A stretch of 64,000 nt of DNA, taken from the NCBI RefSeq assembly GCF_001263205.1, contig NZ_CP012333.1:9281501-9345500 (forward strand). Reading direction: 5' to 3'. Position 1 is the first letter of the stretch, and each line of letters starts with the position of its first letter. The position numbers were made by a program, and so were the translations under genes. The notes under the pieces are model-generated. The model was not told the DNA's origin. It searched no databases and was given only the letters and a program-made list of their open reading frames with translations. Positions 17,551 to 26,032 of this stretch are shown here, in pieces. Source of the DNA: Labilithrix luteola. GTDB lineage: Bacteria > Myxococcota_A > Polyangia > Polyangiales > Polyangiaceae.

Positions 17551-20500
17551 CTAGCTGCCCTGGAGAACGGCCGAGAGGCGGGTGCGCATGGCGCCTTCGC
17601 TGCGGGCGATGCGCGCCTTGAGGACGCGAATGCCTTCGTTGCGATCGAGCACGAGGAGCGAGCGTGCCATGGCCTCCGCCACGATCGGGCTGTCCTCCGT
17701 CGCGCCCTCGCCGCGCAACATGGCGACGATTCCGCGCCGGCCTTCGATGATCTTCGAGAGCAGGTTCACGGCGCGCGTTCGCAGCATCGGTGGCGTCTCG
17801 GCGAGGATCGAGGCCGCCGCCGCACGAAGCTCCTCGCCCGCGCCGCCCTTCGTGCCGAGCAGGCGTTCGACGACCCCGAGGACGTGATCATCGATGCCAC
17901 GAAGCCGGCGCAGTCCGCGAAGGGCCACGATGCGCGTGGCTTCGTCTCCCGAGCCGAGCGCTTCGACGAGGGGCTTCTTCGCGCCGTCGCCCCAGAGTGC
18001 GACGAGGGCACGAAGCGCGGCGGGCCTGAGGGGCGGATGCGCGACGAACTTGGCGACGGCGTCGCCGAGGGCGGGATCGGCGCGATCGGGAACGGCCTGG
18101 AGCAGGTCCTCGGCGAACGCGACGTCTTTCTCGTTCTGCACCACCATGCGCGGAAGCACGGCAGAGAGCAGCGACCACCCGGCCGCGCCGGTATCGCGCA
18201 GCGTCTGCACGAAGACCTGGCGTGACTGGGGATCGGAGAAGTTCTCGCGAGCGACGAAGAGCGCATGCGCGCCCGCGCCTCCTGCCAAGACGAGGAGCTG
18301 GCGTGCCGGTTCGCGCTGCTGCGGCGGTCCGTTGAAGAGGGCGGTGGCGATCGGCACGAGCCGCTCGCGATCGATGATCGACTTCATCGTCGCGATCGCG
18401 TGCTGCTGGCGTGGTCCGGGCTGGCCGCTGCCACGCGCGTGCCGCGCGAGCACGCTGATCGCCGCGAGAAGCGCCGCGGCCTCGGCCTTTCGCGCGAGAA
18501 CGGCCATCGCGGCTTCGAGGTGCCCGAGCTCGCGGCCGTAGTCGTCGTCGTGGATGATGTCGAGCGTGCGGAGGAAGCCCGAAGGCTCGCGGAGGAGCGC
18601 GTTCGCAAGGGTCTCGGCGCGGATCTTCTCGCCGAGGTCGCGCGGGATGTCGCTGTCGGTCACGATCGACCGACGGTGAAGCTCGGCGACGGCGGCGTCG
18701 GAGGTGGCCGACCGCTCGAGGAGGAGCCGCGTGGCAAAGAGCCTGAGGAGGCCCTTCAGGTGGTCGACGTCCGACTCGGCGCTATCGAAGTCGGCCACGA
18801 GCAGCATGGCGGCCTCGGCGCAGGGGTCGAGCAGCAGGCGTTCGACGAGAACCGGAACGAGCTGGAAGCCCGAGAAGCCGCGGTAGTTCGCGACAGCGCT
18901 GTCGACGATGTCCGCGTTGAGCACGAACTGACGGATTTCTTCGCCCCGCGTGAGCAGGTGCGCGACGGCCGCTACGAGATCGTCGCGGTTTTCGCGCATC
19001 TTCTTGAGGCTCACCCCGCGCGAGTTCGCGATGCCACCGAGGTCGCGCGCGAGGCGCGAGAGCGTGACGCCGACCTTCCAAGAGACCGAGCGATCGGCGG
19101 CGAGGATGTCGTCGACGAAGAGCACCGAGACGTGCGGCAAGTTCTTGGCGAGGAGCGCCTTGCGAAGTTCCTCTTCCGAGAGCGAGCCGATGAGGAGCTC
19201 GATGAACTCCTCCACTTCGTTGTCGGGAACGCCTTCGCGCAAGGTGAAGGAGGCGATGCCCTTCTTCACCACCGTCTCGATAAAGGGGTATCCGAGGTTC
19301 TCGTAGAGCTCGGTGCCGAGCAGTCGTTTCAGGTCGACGATCTCGGCGTGGCCGCTCATCACCACGTACCCGATCGACTTCTGCGTGTCGCGGCGCGCGA
19401 AGGTGAGCTCCCGGCGACCGCGCAGTGCAACGCGTGTCGCCTTGAGCAGATCCTTCATGGCCGCGGCGGCCTCGGGGTGTCCGCGCTCGAAGCGTCCGGC
19501 GCGCAGAACCGCGCTCGAGAGCGCCATGAAGAAGGCAGAGAAGCCCGATGCCGGATCGTCGAGGTTCGCGACGTTGAGGACGATGCTGCGTTCGTTCTCG
19601 CCGTCGGTTTCGTCGCCGTCGCCCGGGTCGAGGAGCTCTTTGAGCTCGAGCCGCAGCTCGCGCGCGGACTGCTGACGCTTTTCGGGATCCTTCTGAATGG
19701 CGCGAAGGATGATCTCCTCGAGCACCGGATCGAGGCCCCTGATGATCTGGGAGGGCGGGCGAGGGGGATCTTCGAGCTGCTGGAGCAGGATGTCAGGCGC
19801 GGTTTCGCCGAGGAAGGGCGGTCGTCCGGTGACGAGTTCGTAGAGGCAGATACCGCACGCGTAGACGTCGGCGCGTGCATCGACCTCGGTGCCGCGCGCT
19901 TGCTCGGGCGACATGTACTCGGGCGTGCCAGCGATGACGTTGTCACCGAAGCCGAGCTCGGGATCGTCGGCGCGTGCATTCTGCAAGGCGGCGATGCCGA
20001 AGTCGCACACCTTCACGAGCTCGAAGGTGGTGCCTTCGTCGTTGCGGCTCGTGACGAGCATGATGTTGTCGGGTTTGACGTCGCGGTGGATGATCCCCTG
20101 GTCGTGCGCGACGCTCAGCGCCGCGCAGACCTGGATCATGAGCTCCAGGGCGCGCTCGGGCGCCAGGCGTCGCTCTTCGTCCAGCCGGTTCTGCAGCGTG
20201 CGCCCGGACAGGTACTCCATCACGATGTAGACGAGACCGTCCGGCTCTTGCCCGAAGTCGAGCACGCGCATGACGTTCGGGTGATCGAGCTGGCTCGCGG
20301 CGAGCGCCTCGCCGCGGAAGCCTTTCATGAAGTGCGGATCCTTCTGGTAGTGCGGATGCAGCACTTTGATGGCGACCGTGCGCCGAAGCTCACGGTGTTG
20401 CGCCTTGTAAACCGCGCCGGCCGCGCCGCTGCCGATGAGCGACTCGATGACGTACTTGCCGTCGTTGATTTTGCGGCTGAGGAGCGGGTCGGACCCGTCG

Positions 20501-21792
20501 GTCGGCGGCCGCCGGCTGGGGCGGTCCTCCAGGCCGAGCGGAGGCTTCGAGCGACGCGTGGTCGGAGGCCGGCTACCGCGCGCGAGTGCAGAGGTGTCGA
20601 CGAGGACCTTGCTCGAGCCGTCCATGCCTCCGCGTCGAGGCATGAGCGGAAGCACTTCGCCAGGCAGCTTCACGAGCGTCGCGAAGTCCTCGTCTTCGTC
20701 CCAGGGGGCGCGCTCGTCGTCTTCCCACGAGGCCGGCGTCTCGGGCGCCTCTTCGCTCGGTGGAGCGCCGACGGACGAGAGCCCACCGAGCGCCGTGTCG
20801 AAGAAGTCGCCCGGGCCACCGCTCGACGACGGCGGCGCCGGGAGCGTTTGCTTCGGCGTGACGGACGACGGTGGCGCTTTGGCCGAATCCGGCGGTTCGT
20901 AGAGAACGTGGACGCTGAGGCTCGGCCCGTCGTCCCAGGGGGCGGAGGGCGGCGCCGGCGGAAGCTTCGCGTCGGCGCGGACCTGAGGATCGAGCATCGT
21001 TCGGTCCGAACCTTCGCCGACGATCTCGTCTTCGGTGGTCTTTCGCGCGGCGACAGCCGCTGCACCCGCGGCCGCGGCCTGGCGTGCCCAGACCGCGCTC
21101 GGTACGGTGCGCTTCGGGTCGTCTCCGAGCGCAGCCGCTGCACGGGCGATGATCTCGCTGTCGCTCGACGGCGGGCCCCCCGGCGTCGGAATGGAGAGCG
21201 CCGGAAGCTTCGGGAGCGGCGGTGGCTTCGGCGGCTGCACGGAGACCACTGGCGGCTTCGGCGGCTCGGGGGCGCGCGGCGCCTCACCCGGCCGCGGCGG
21301 CTGCGTGATCGCCCACGCCGTTGGCGCCGTGCGCTTGGGATCCCACGATTGAAGCGGGGCGGTCTTCCGCGGATCGAAGTCTGGCGGTGTCGACGGTGTC
21401 GTCGGAAGCGACACACTCCCGAGCGCCCGCCTCGCGGCCTCAGGATTGAGCGCGAGCGTGCGCATCAGGAGGGGCTCGGACGACGGCGACGCCGATCGCT
21501 CACGAAGCGCCTCGGCCTCGATGAGGGCGTAGAGCTCCGAGGCCTGATTCTGGTTCAGAGGCTTGAGGCGCAACGGGAACGTACCGTTGCGAGGTGCTCC
21601 GACGGGCTCGGCGAGGAGCGAGAGCACACGTGTCCCCGACACTCGAAGCTCGAGCGTATGTGGCTGCGATTGGCGAGGTGGTTCCACCAACGCCACGTTC
21701 GAGATCTCGTGACGAAGCGCCGCACGAACGAGCGATACCATCGCCCGCCGGTCCGGCAGCAGCGTCGCGAGCATAGGCAAGCCCGGAGGCAC
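17551..21792 (-). CDS. Large Ser/Thr protein kinase with HEAT-like C-terminus
   Basis: 1413 aa. Residues 1-100 form a compact globular region (possibly PilZ-like). Residues about 100-440 are Pro/Ala/Ser/acidic and contain repeated DPRKTAP, DPKRTAP and DPKRTVP motifs. The kinase domain spans about 445-715: LIGSGAAGAVYKAQH, TVAIKVLHPHY, IIHRDVKPDNIML, VCDFGIAAL and GTPEYMSPEQARGTEVD. The remaining 700 residues are helical; from about 1100 they show HEAT/ARM-like repeats (LRPAALRALVALWGDGAKKP; ATRIVALRGLRRLRG). All kinase catalytic residues are present. It is probably cytoplasmic because no membrane segment is seen. The helical tail presumably binds partners or senses a signal. GC bias makes long antisense open frames here; they are not genes. 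Confidence 0.88.
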   Translation of the reverse strand: MPPGLPMLATLLPDRRAMVSLVRAALRHEISNVALVEPPRQSQPHTLELRVSGTRVLSLLAEPVGAPRNGTFPLRLKPLNQNQASELYALIEAEALRERSASPSSEPLLMRTLALNPEAARRALGSVSLPTTPSTPPDFDPRKTAPLQSWDPKRTAPTAWAITQPPRPGEAPRAPEPPKPPVVSVQPPKPPPLPKLPALSIPTPGGPPSSDSEIIARAAAALGDDPKRTVPSAVWARQAAAAGAAAVAARKTTEDEIVGEGSDRTMLDPQVRADAKLPPAPPSAPWDDGPSLSVHVLYEPPDSAKAPPSSVTPKQTLPAPPSSSGGPGDFFDTALGGLSSVGAPPSEEAPETPASWEDDERAPWDEDEDFATLVKLPGEVLPLMPRRGGMDGSSKVLVDTSALARGSRPPTTRRSKPPLGLEDRPSRRPPTDGSDPLLSRKINDGKYVIESLIGSGAAGAVYKAQHRELRRTVAIKVLHPHYQKDPHFMKGFRGEALAASQLDHPNVMRVLDFGQEPDGLVYIVMEYLSGRTLQNRLDEERRLAPERALELMIQVCAALSVAHDQGIIHRDVKPDNIMLVTSRNDEGTTFELVKVCDFGIAALQNARADDPELGFGDNVIAGTPEYMSPEQARGTEVDARADVYACGICLYELVTGRPPFLGETAPDILLQQLEDPPRPPSQIIRGLDPVLEEIILRAIQKDPEKRQQSARELRLELKELLDPGDGDETDGENERSIVLNVANLDDPASGFSAFFMALSSAVLRAGRFERGHPEAAAAMKDLLKATRVALRGRRELTFARRDTQKSIGYVVMSGHAEIVDLKRLLGTELYENLGYPFIETVVKKGIASFTLREGVPDNEVEEFIELLIGSLSEEELRKALLAKNLPHVSVLFVDDILAADRSVSWKVGVTLSRLARDLGGIANSRGVSLKKMRENRDDLVAAVAHLLTRGEEIRQFVLNADIVDSAVANYRGFSGFQLVPVLVERLLLDPCAEAAMLLVADFDSAESDVDHLKGLLRLFATRLLLERSATSDAAVAELHRRSIVTDSDIPRDLGEKIRAETLANALLREPSGFLRTLDIIHDDDYGRELGHLEAAMAVLARKAEAAALLAAISVLARHARGSGQPGPRQQHAIATMKSIIDRERLVPIATALFNGPPQQREPARQLLVLAGGAGAHALFVARENFSDPQSRQVFVQTLRDTGAAGWSLLSAVLPRMVVQNEKDVAFAEDLLQAVPDRADPALGDAVAKFVAHPPLRPAALRALVALWGDGAKKPLVEALGSGDEATRIVALRGLRRLRGIDDHVLGVVERLLGTKGGAGEELRAAAASILAETPPMLRTRAVNLLSKIIEGRRGIVAMLRGEGATEDSPIVAEAMARSLLVLDRNEGIRVLKARIARSEGAMRTRLSAVLQGS

Positions 21793-21898
21793 TAGGTCGA
21801 GTCTACCCGAGGCCGATGCCCAGCTGCATCACATGTCGGAGCAACTTGGAGTGGTTCGCCGAGCGACCAGGGGGCGCGACGAGTGATGCCTGCGGTCA

Positions 21899-22504
21899 TC
21901 ATCGGATCACTTTTCGGTACACGGGATAGGGTGCGACGTCGTGGACGGCGTCGTAGCCGAGCTCGCGAAACAGATGCTCGGGGCCCTGCCAAACTTCCTC
22001 GTCGTAAAGCCGTTCGCTCGCACGACGCGGGTACCCTTCGATCGCTTGCGCTCCATGTTCGCGGGCGAACGCCTCCGCTCCGGCGAGCAGCGCGCGCGCG
22101 ACGCCTTTTCCTCGGGCCGCGGGGTGCACGAGGAAGCAGCCGACGCTCAGCGTGGTCGCGTCGGGGCCGAGGTCGAGTTGCCTGTACACAGGCAAGTTTC
22201 GAAGCTTCGGCACCGCGCTTCGCCACGTGAGCTTCATCCAGCCGACAATCGCATCGGGGAGCGCCCGCGACGCATCGAGTGCCACGAGACCGAGCGCCGA
22301 AGCTTCGCCGCTTCGTACGGCAGAGGCTTGCTCCTCGAAGTTCTCGAGCGGCCGATGCGCGCAGCGGTCCAGCCACTCGTTCTTGTTGCCTTGGAACTCC
22401 CAATACCGGCAGAAGCACGACGACGACGCGCCTTCGAAGAGTCGCGCGAAGCCCTCGAGGTGTTCGGGACGGAAAGGTTCGACGTGAAGCGTCAATTCGG
22501 ACAT
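21899..22504 (-). CDS. GNAT-family N-acetyltransferase
   Basis: A 201-aa single-domain acetyltransferase. The acetyl-CoA binding motif A is HPAARGKGVARALLAGAEAF, preceded by strand LSVGCFLV; motif B is the region REHGAQAIEGYPR. The N-terminal part has an aromatic/Cys cluster (GASSSCFCRYWEFQGNKNEW) reminiscent of a GNAT subgroup with a conserved CWC/CRYW segment. The substrate is unknown. It ends 1 bp before the gatA stop region, on the same strand, so it may be co-transcribed downstream of gatCA. Confidence 0.85.
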   Translation of the reverse strand: MSELTLHVEPFRPEHLEGFARLFEGASSSCFCRYWEFQGNKNEWLDRCAHRPLENFEEQASAVRSGEASALGLVALDASRALPDAIVGWMKLTWRSAVPKLRNLPVYRQLDLGPDATTLSVGCFLVHPAARGKGVARALLAGAEAFAREHGAQAIEGYPRRASERLYDEEVWQGPEHLFRELGYDAVHDVAPYPVYRKVIR

Positions 22505-22505
22505 C

Positions 22506-23978
22506 TCAGCCTTGGCGCGCCGTCTCCCAGGCGCTCGCCAGCCTGAACATCGTGGTCTCCTTCAGCGCGGGTGCGATGATCTGGAGACCGACCGGAAGGC
22601 CCGCTTTGGTGGGCGCACATGGCACACTCATCGCGGGCAGTCCGGCGAGGCTAGCAGGCAAGGTGTAGACGTCCGAGAGGTACATCGAAAGGGGATCCGA
22701 GGTCTTCTCGCCGAGCCGGAACGCGGGCGTGGGCGAGGTGGGGCAGACGATGGCGTCGACGTCGGCGAAGGCTGCTTCGAAGTCGCGACGGATGAGCGTG
22801 CGGACCTTCTGGGCCTTGAGGTAGTACGCGTCGTAGTAGCCCGCCGAGAGCACGAACGTTCCGAGCAAGATGCGCCGCTTCACCTCGGCGCCGAACCCGG
22901 CGTCACGCGTGGCGCCGTACATGGCGCGCAGCGCTCCACCTTGCGCGTGCTTCGAGTCGCGCGCGACGTTGCCCGAGACCCGCAGTCCGTAGCGAACGCC
23001 GTCGAAGCGCGCGAGGTTGCTCGAGGCCTCGGCCGTTGCCACGACGTAGTACGTCGCGACGGCGTGCTTGGTGTGTGCAAGATGCACCTTTTTGATCGTG
23101 GCGCCGTCGGCCTCGAGCCGCGCGATGGCGGCGCGGACGCTCGCTTCGACCTCGGGGTCGAGGCCCTGGGCGAAGTACTCCTCGGGAACGCCGATGCGCA
23201 TACCCCGGACGGACTGGCCGCAGGCCGCTTCGTAGTCGTCGTTCGGAACGCGAAGGCTCGTCATATCGCGTCCGTCCTCGCCGGCGATGACCGAGAGCAC
23301 GCGGGCAGCGGAGCGAACGTCGGTGGCGAACGGGCCGATCTGATCGAGGCTCGAGGCGAACGCGACGAGCCCGTAACGTGAAACGCGGCCGTACGTGGGC
23401 TTCACGCCGACGATGCCGGTCAGCGCCGCGGGCTGCCGAATCGATCCACCGGTGTCGCTGCCGAGCGCCGCGGGCGTCATGCCGGACGCGACCGCCACGG
23501 CGCTTCCTCCCGACGATCCACCGGGCGTTCGCTCGGGATCATGCGGGTTGCGTGCCGGACCGAACGCCGAGTTCTCGTTCGACGAGCCCATCGCGAACTC
23601 GTCCATGTTGGTCTTGCCGGGCAGGAGCGCGTCGGCCGCCTTGAGCTTCGCAACGACCGTGGCGTCGTAGGGCGGGACGTAGGACGCGAGCATCTTCGAG
23701 GCGCACGTGGTGCGGATGCCTCGCGTGCAGAGCGCATCTTTTAGCGCAATGGGCACGCCTGCGAGCGGGCCGAGCGTCTCGCCACGCGCTCGCTTGGCGT
23801 CGAGGGCGCGCGCTTGCGCGAGCAGCTCGTCGCGCGAGACGGTGAGGAACGCGTTGAGGCGCTCGTTGTCGGCGTCGATGCGCGCGAGCGTGGCTTCGGC
23901 CACGGCCAGCGCTGTGAGCTCCCCGGAGCGGACCTTCTCGGCGAGGTCGACCGCGCGGCTCGGAATTGCGGCGGTCAT
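22506..23978 (-). CDS. gatA: Asp-tRNA(Asn)/Glu-tRNA(Gln) amidotransferase subunit A
   Basis: Glutaminase subunit of the GatCAB complex, which turns misacylated Glu-tRNA(Gln) and/or Asp-tRNA(Asn) into the amide form. 490 aa, normal length. The amidase signature is TPGGSSGGSAVAVASGM with the catalytic Ser, GSDTGGSIRQPAALTGIVG supplies the second Ser, and the catalytic Lys lies in PLAGVPIALKDALCTRG. Its ATG overlaps the gatC stop (ATGA), giving coupling. gatB, often the third gene, is not here: downstream is a GNAT gene. Confidence 0.97.
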   Translation of the reverse strand: MTAAIPSRAVDLAEKVRSGELTALAVAEATLARIDADNERLNAFLTVSRDELLAQARALDAKRARGETLGPLAGVPIALKDALCTRGIRTTCASKMLASYVPPYDATVVAKLKAADALLPGKTNMDEFAMGSSNENSAFGPARNPHDPERTPGGSSGGSAVAVASGMTPAALGSDTGGSIRQPAALTGIVGVKPTYGRVSRYGLVAFASSLDQIGPFATDVRSAARVLSVIAGEDGRDMTSLRVPNDDYEAACGQSVRGMRIGVPEEYFAQGLDPEVEASVRAAIARLEADGATIKKVHLAHTKHAVATYYVVATAEASSNLARFDGVRYGLRVSGNVARDSKHAQGGALRAMYGATRDAGFGAEVKRRILLGTFVLSAGYYDAYYLKAQKVRTLIRRDFEAAFADVDAIVCPTSPTPAFRLGEKTSDPLSMYLSDVYTLPASLAGLPAMSVPCAPTKAGLPVGLQIIAPALKETTMFRLASAWETARQG

Positions 23979-24271
23979 TCGACGAAACCCGGAACGCCGA
24001 AGCCCTCGTGCTCGGCCTGCGGGGCCTGCGCGAGGGCATCTTCGTGCGAGAGGCAGGGGACGTTCTCGTCCGCGCGCCAGCCTTGCCCCGATCGGAGCGG
24101 CTCCGTTCCGGCGACATGGGCGGTCGGTGGAACGTCCGTGGTGTCGATCGCGTCGAGCTCGGCGACGTAGGCGAGGATGCGGCCAACCTCGCCCGTGAGT
24201 CGCTGCTCTTCGTCTTCCGAGAGCGAGAGCTCGGCGAGCTCAGCTACGTGTCGGATCTGGGCCTTGTCCAT
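23975..24271 (-). CDS. gatC: Asp-tRNA(Asn)/Glu-tRNA(Gln) amidotransferase subunit C
   Basis: A 98-aa subunit that clamps GatA to GatB. The N-terminal helix MDKAQIRHVAELAELSLSED and LTGEVGRILAYVAELDAIDT are typical, followed by the PT-rich belt and DENVPCLSHEDAL. A TATAGT hexamer lies 12 bp upstream of the ATG on the minus strand (24288-24283) and may be a -10 element, although no good -35 is seen; transcription from it would give a very short leader. Confidence 0.95.
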   Translation of the reverse strand: MDKAQIRHVAELAELSLSEDEEQRLTGEVGRILAYVAELDAIDTTDVPPTAHVAGTEPLRSGQGWRADENVPCLSHEDALAQAPQAEHEGFGVPGFVE

Positions 24272-24333
24272 GGCGGCGGCCCACTATAGTCGGCCGCCCC
24301 CGGCGTGACGGGAAATAGCTGGGAACGAACGAT

Positions 24334-24534
24334 TCAGGTGGACGGGACGCCGCCGTCGGGTCGCGCCACCTCGCCTGCGTCGCCTCCCGAGTCTCGTGAC
24401 CCGCCGTCGAGCCACGACGGAGCCGGCGGCTCCTCGTACTCGGGCGGCGGACCTTCGGGCATCCTCGGCGAAGGACACGCGACGAGCGCGAGGCCGAGAG
24501 ACGCGATGCTGGCGGCGATGGCGATGTTCCTCAC
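24334..24534 (-). CDS. Small lipoprotein (third gene of a lipoprotein operon)
   Basis: 66 aa starting at a GTG that overlaps the stop of the upstream gene (GTGA). The signal segment and lipobox are IASLGLALVACPSP. The mature part is only about 45 residues, Pro/Glu/Asp/Gly-rich, with no visible fold. The short length, lipobox and coupling support a real gene; the function is unknown. Confidence 0.62.
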   Translation of the reverse strand: MRNIAIAASIASLGLALVACPSPRMPEGPPPEYEEPPAPSWLDGGSRDSGGDAGEVARPDGGVPST

Positions 24535-25985
24535 TGCACCTTCCGAGCGGAGAAGACGTACTTGCCGAGCGCGGAGCCTTTGGTCTCGGGATCCTTGTGG
24601 ATGACCACGAAGAGATCCGTCTGACCCGAGAGCGTGATGGTCGCGTTCGTTCCGTAGTTCGGGGCCCAGACATAGCCCAAAACCTTGCGGTCGGGGTCAG
24701 GAGTCCCGTCGGCTTCGGCAATCACCGTCGGATCCTTGGTCAGAACGACCTCGATCTCGCGATCCTTGGTCGCGGTGACCGCGATCTGGATCTTGTCGCC
24801 CGGCGCGCCGGTGATCTTGTAGGCGTCGAACTCGTCCTCACCGTTGAGCTCACCCGTGACGATGAGGCCGTCGGTGGCGGGGAGGGTCGCGACGGTGAAG
24901 GGGGCCGTCTGATCGTGCGCCGCGGCCGGCTCCGGCGTGACGGTGGCGTTCACGACGGTGCCGGTGACCTTCATCTTCTGATTCGCCGAGCCGCTGAGAT
25001 CAGCGGTCACGAAGTAGTAGTCGCCCGCGCCGACGACCGGGAGGATCGCGTGCAGGTCGTAGGGCGGGGGCGCGGTGCCGAAGAGGCTCGAGGGCGGGCC
25101 GTTGCGCGTGATGAGGTCGCTGGCCTTGCCGCCGGTGCCGAACACGAACGTGTAGGGCAGCGTTCCTTGGTTGCCGGCGACCTCGACGCGGTAGTCGACG
25201 ATCGCCGCGCCCGCGGCCGAGAGCTTGTAGAGCTTCGAGTCGTAGACGTCGCCGAACACTTCGTCCTTCGGCGTGTCGTTCGCCAGCGCGGTCGGCGTGT
25301 GGGCGACGACCTCGAACGCTTCGGCAGAGCTGAGGAAGGAGAGGCGCGGCTTTCCTTGCGCATCGAGGTTCGCGAAGGTGAGCTGCTTCTTGCCCGCGGG
25401 CGCGAGCGGCGGAACGAGGAAGAGCCCCGTGCCTGCGACCGGACCGGTGGCCGACGAGCCGAGATCGAGGAAGTCGGTGTCGACGAGTCCGAAGCCGCCC
25501 TGCGCCGTGTCGAACGCCTTGCTGTCGTTGTTCTCGATGACGAATTGGGCGAGCGAGCCTTGGTCGCCGCTCGCGCCGCTCTTGTCGCCGACCTTCACCT
25601 CGATCGCGGGAACGACGGTGAAGGCGTCCGTCGCTTCGATGTTTCCGACCTTGATGGTCTTCGGACCGATCGGCGCGTCCTTGGCGATCGTCACGTGCGC
25701 GATGAGCAGCGTGGGGCTCGATACCTTGACGTCGCCGACGGTGATCCCGGGGCCGAAGTCGATCGTGGGCTTCGTGGCATCGGTGAAGTTGCTGCCCGAG
25801 AAGCCGAGCTGCACGTCGAGCTCGCGGTCGAGGACGGCTTTGTTCGGCGAAACCACGCTCGCCGAGCCCTGCTCGGAGCCGGTCGTCGACGTGCCGGCGG
25901 GGCCCGGCGGGCCCTGTTCACCGTCCGAACCACACGCCGCTGCGAAACCCGCCATCGCGAGCAAAGAAATCGTCTTGAGCTTCAT
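24531..25985 (-). CDS. Collagen-like-stub lipoprotein with PPC-like domains
   Basis: 484 aa. ATG 25985 is preceded by GGAGGCTCTTCG. Lipobox: LLAMAGFAAACGSDG, followed at once by a collagen-like stub GEQGPPGPAG. The body begins with an IPT/TIG-like beta domain (VVSPNKAVLDRELDVQLGFS; PTIDFGPGITVGDVKV), then repeated units resembling pre-peptidase C-terminal domains (DKIQIAVTATKDREIEVVLT; FDAYKITGAPGD). No catalytic motif is visible. It is a paralogue of the frameshifted gene upstream: both share the lipobox-collagen stub-beta domain order and similar spacing of motifs (DSKLYKLSAAG and ETAFFQADLAP). It is probably displayed on the cell surface. Confidence 0.78.
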   Translation of the reverse strand: MKLKTISLLAMAGFAAACGSDGEQGPPGPAGTSTTGSEQGSASVVSPNKAVLDRELDVQLGFSGSNFTDATKPTIDFGPGITVGDVKVSSPTLLIAHVTIAKDAPIGPKTIKVGNIEATDAFTVVPAIEVKVGDKSGASGDQGSLAQFVIENNDSKAFDTAQGGFGLVDTDFLDLGSSATGPVAGTGLFLVPPLAPAGKKQLTFANLDAQGKPRLSFLSSAEAFEVVAHTPTALANDTPKDEVFGDVYDSKLYKLSAAGAAIVDYRVEVAGNQGTLPYTFVFGTGGKASDLITRNGPPSSLFGTAPPPYDLHAILPVVGAGDYYFVTADLSGSANQKMKVTGTVVNATVTPEPAAAHDQTAPFTVATLPATDGLIVTGELNGEDEFDAYKITGAPGDKIQIAVTATKDREIEVVLTKDPTVIAEADGTPDPDRKVLGYVWAPNYGTNATITLSGQTDLFVVIHKDPETKGSALGKYVFSARKVQ

Positions 25986-26032
25986 CGAAGAGCCTCCAAT
26001 CCAAGCCATCACGTCGAAGTTTTTCGTGGTCC

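Noticed and set aside
18265..21795. Very long open frame (1176 codons) on the plus strand opposite the large kinase gene
   Set aside because: It is the mirror of a GC-biased coding strand; the translation is Arg/Glu/His-rich without domains, while the minus strand has unmistakable kinase motifs.
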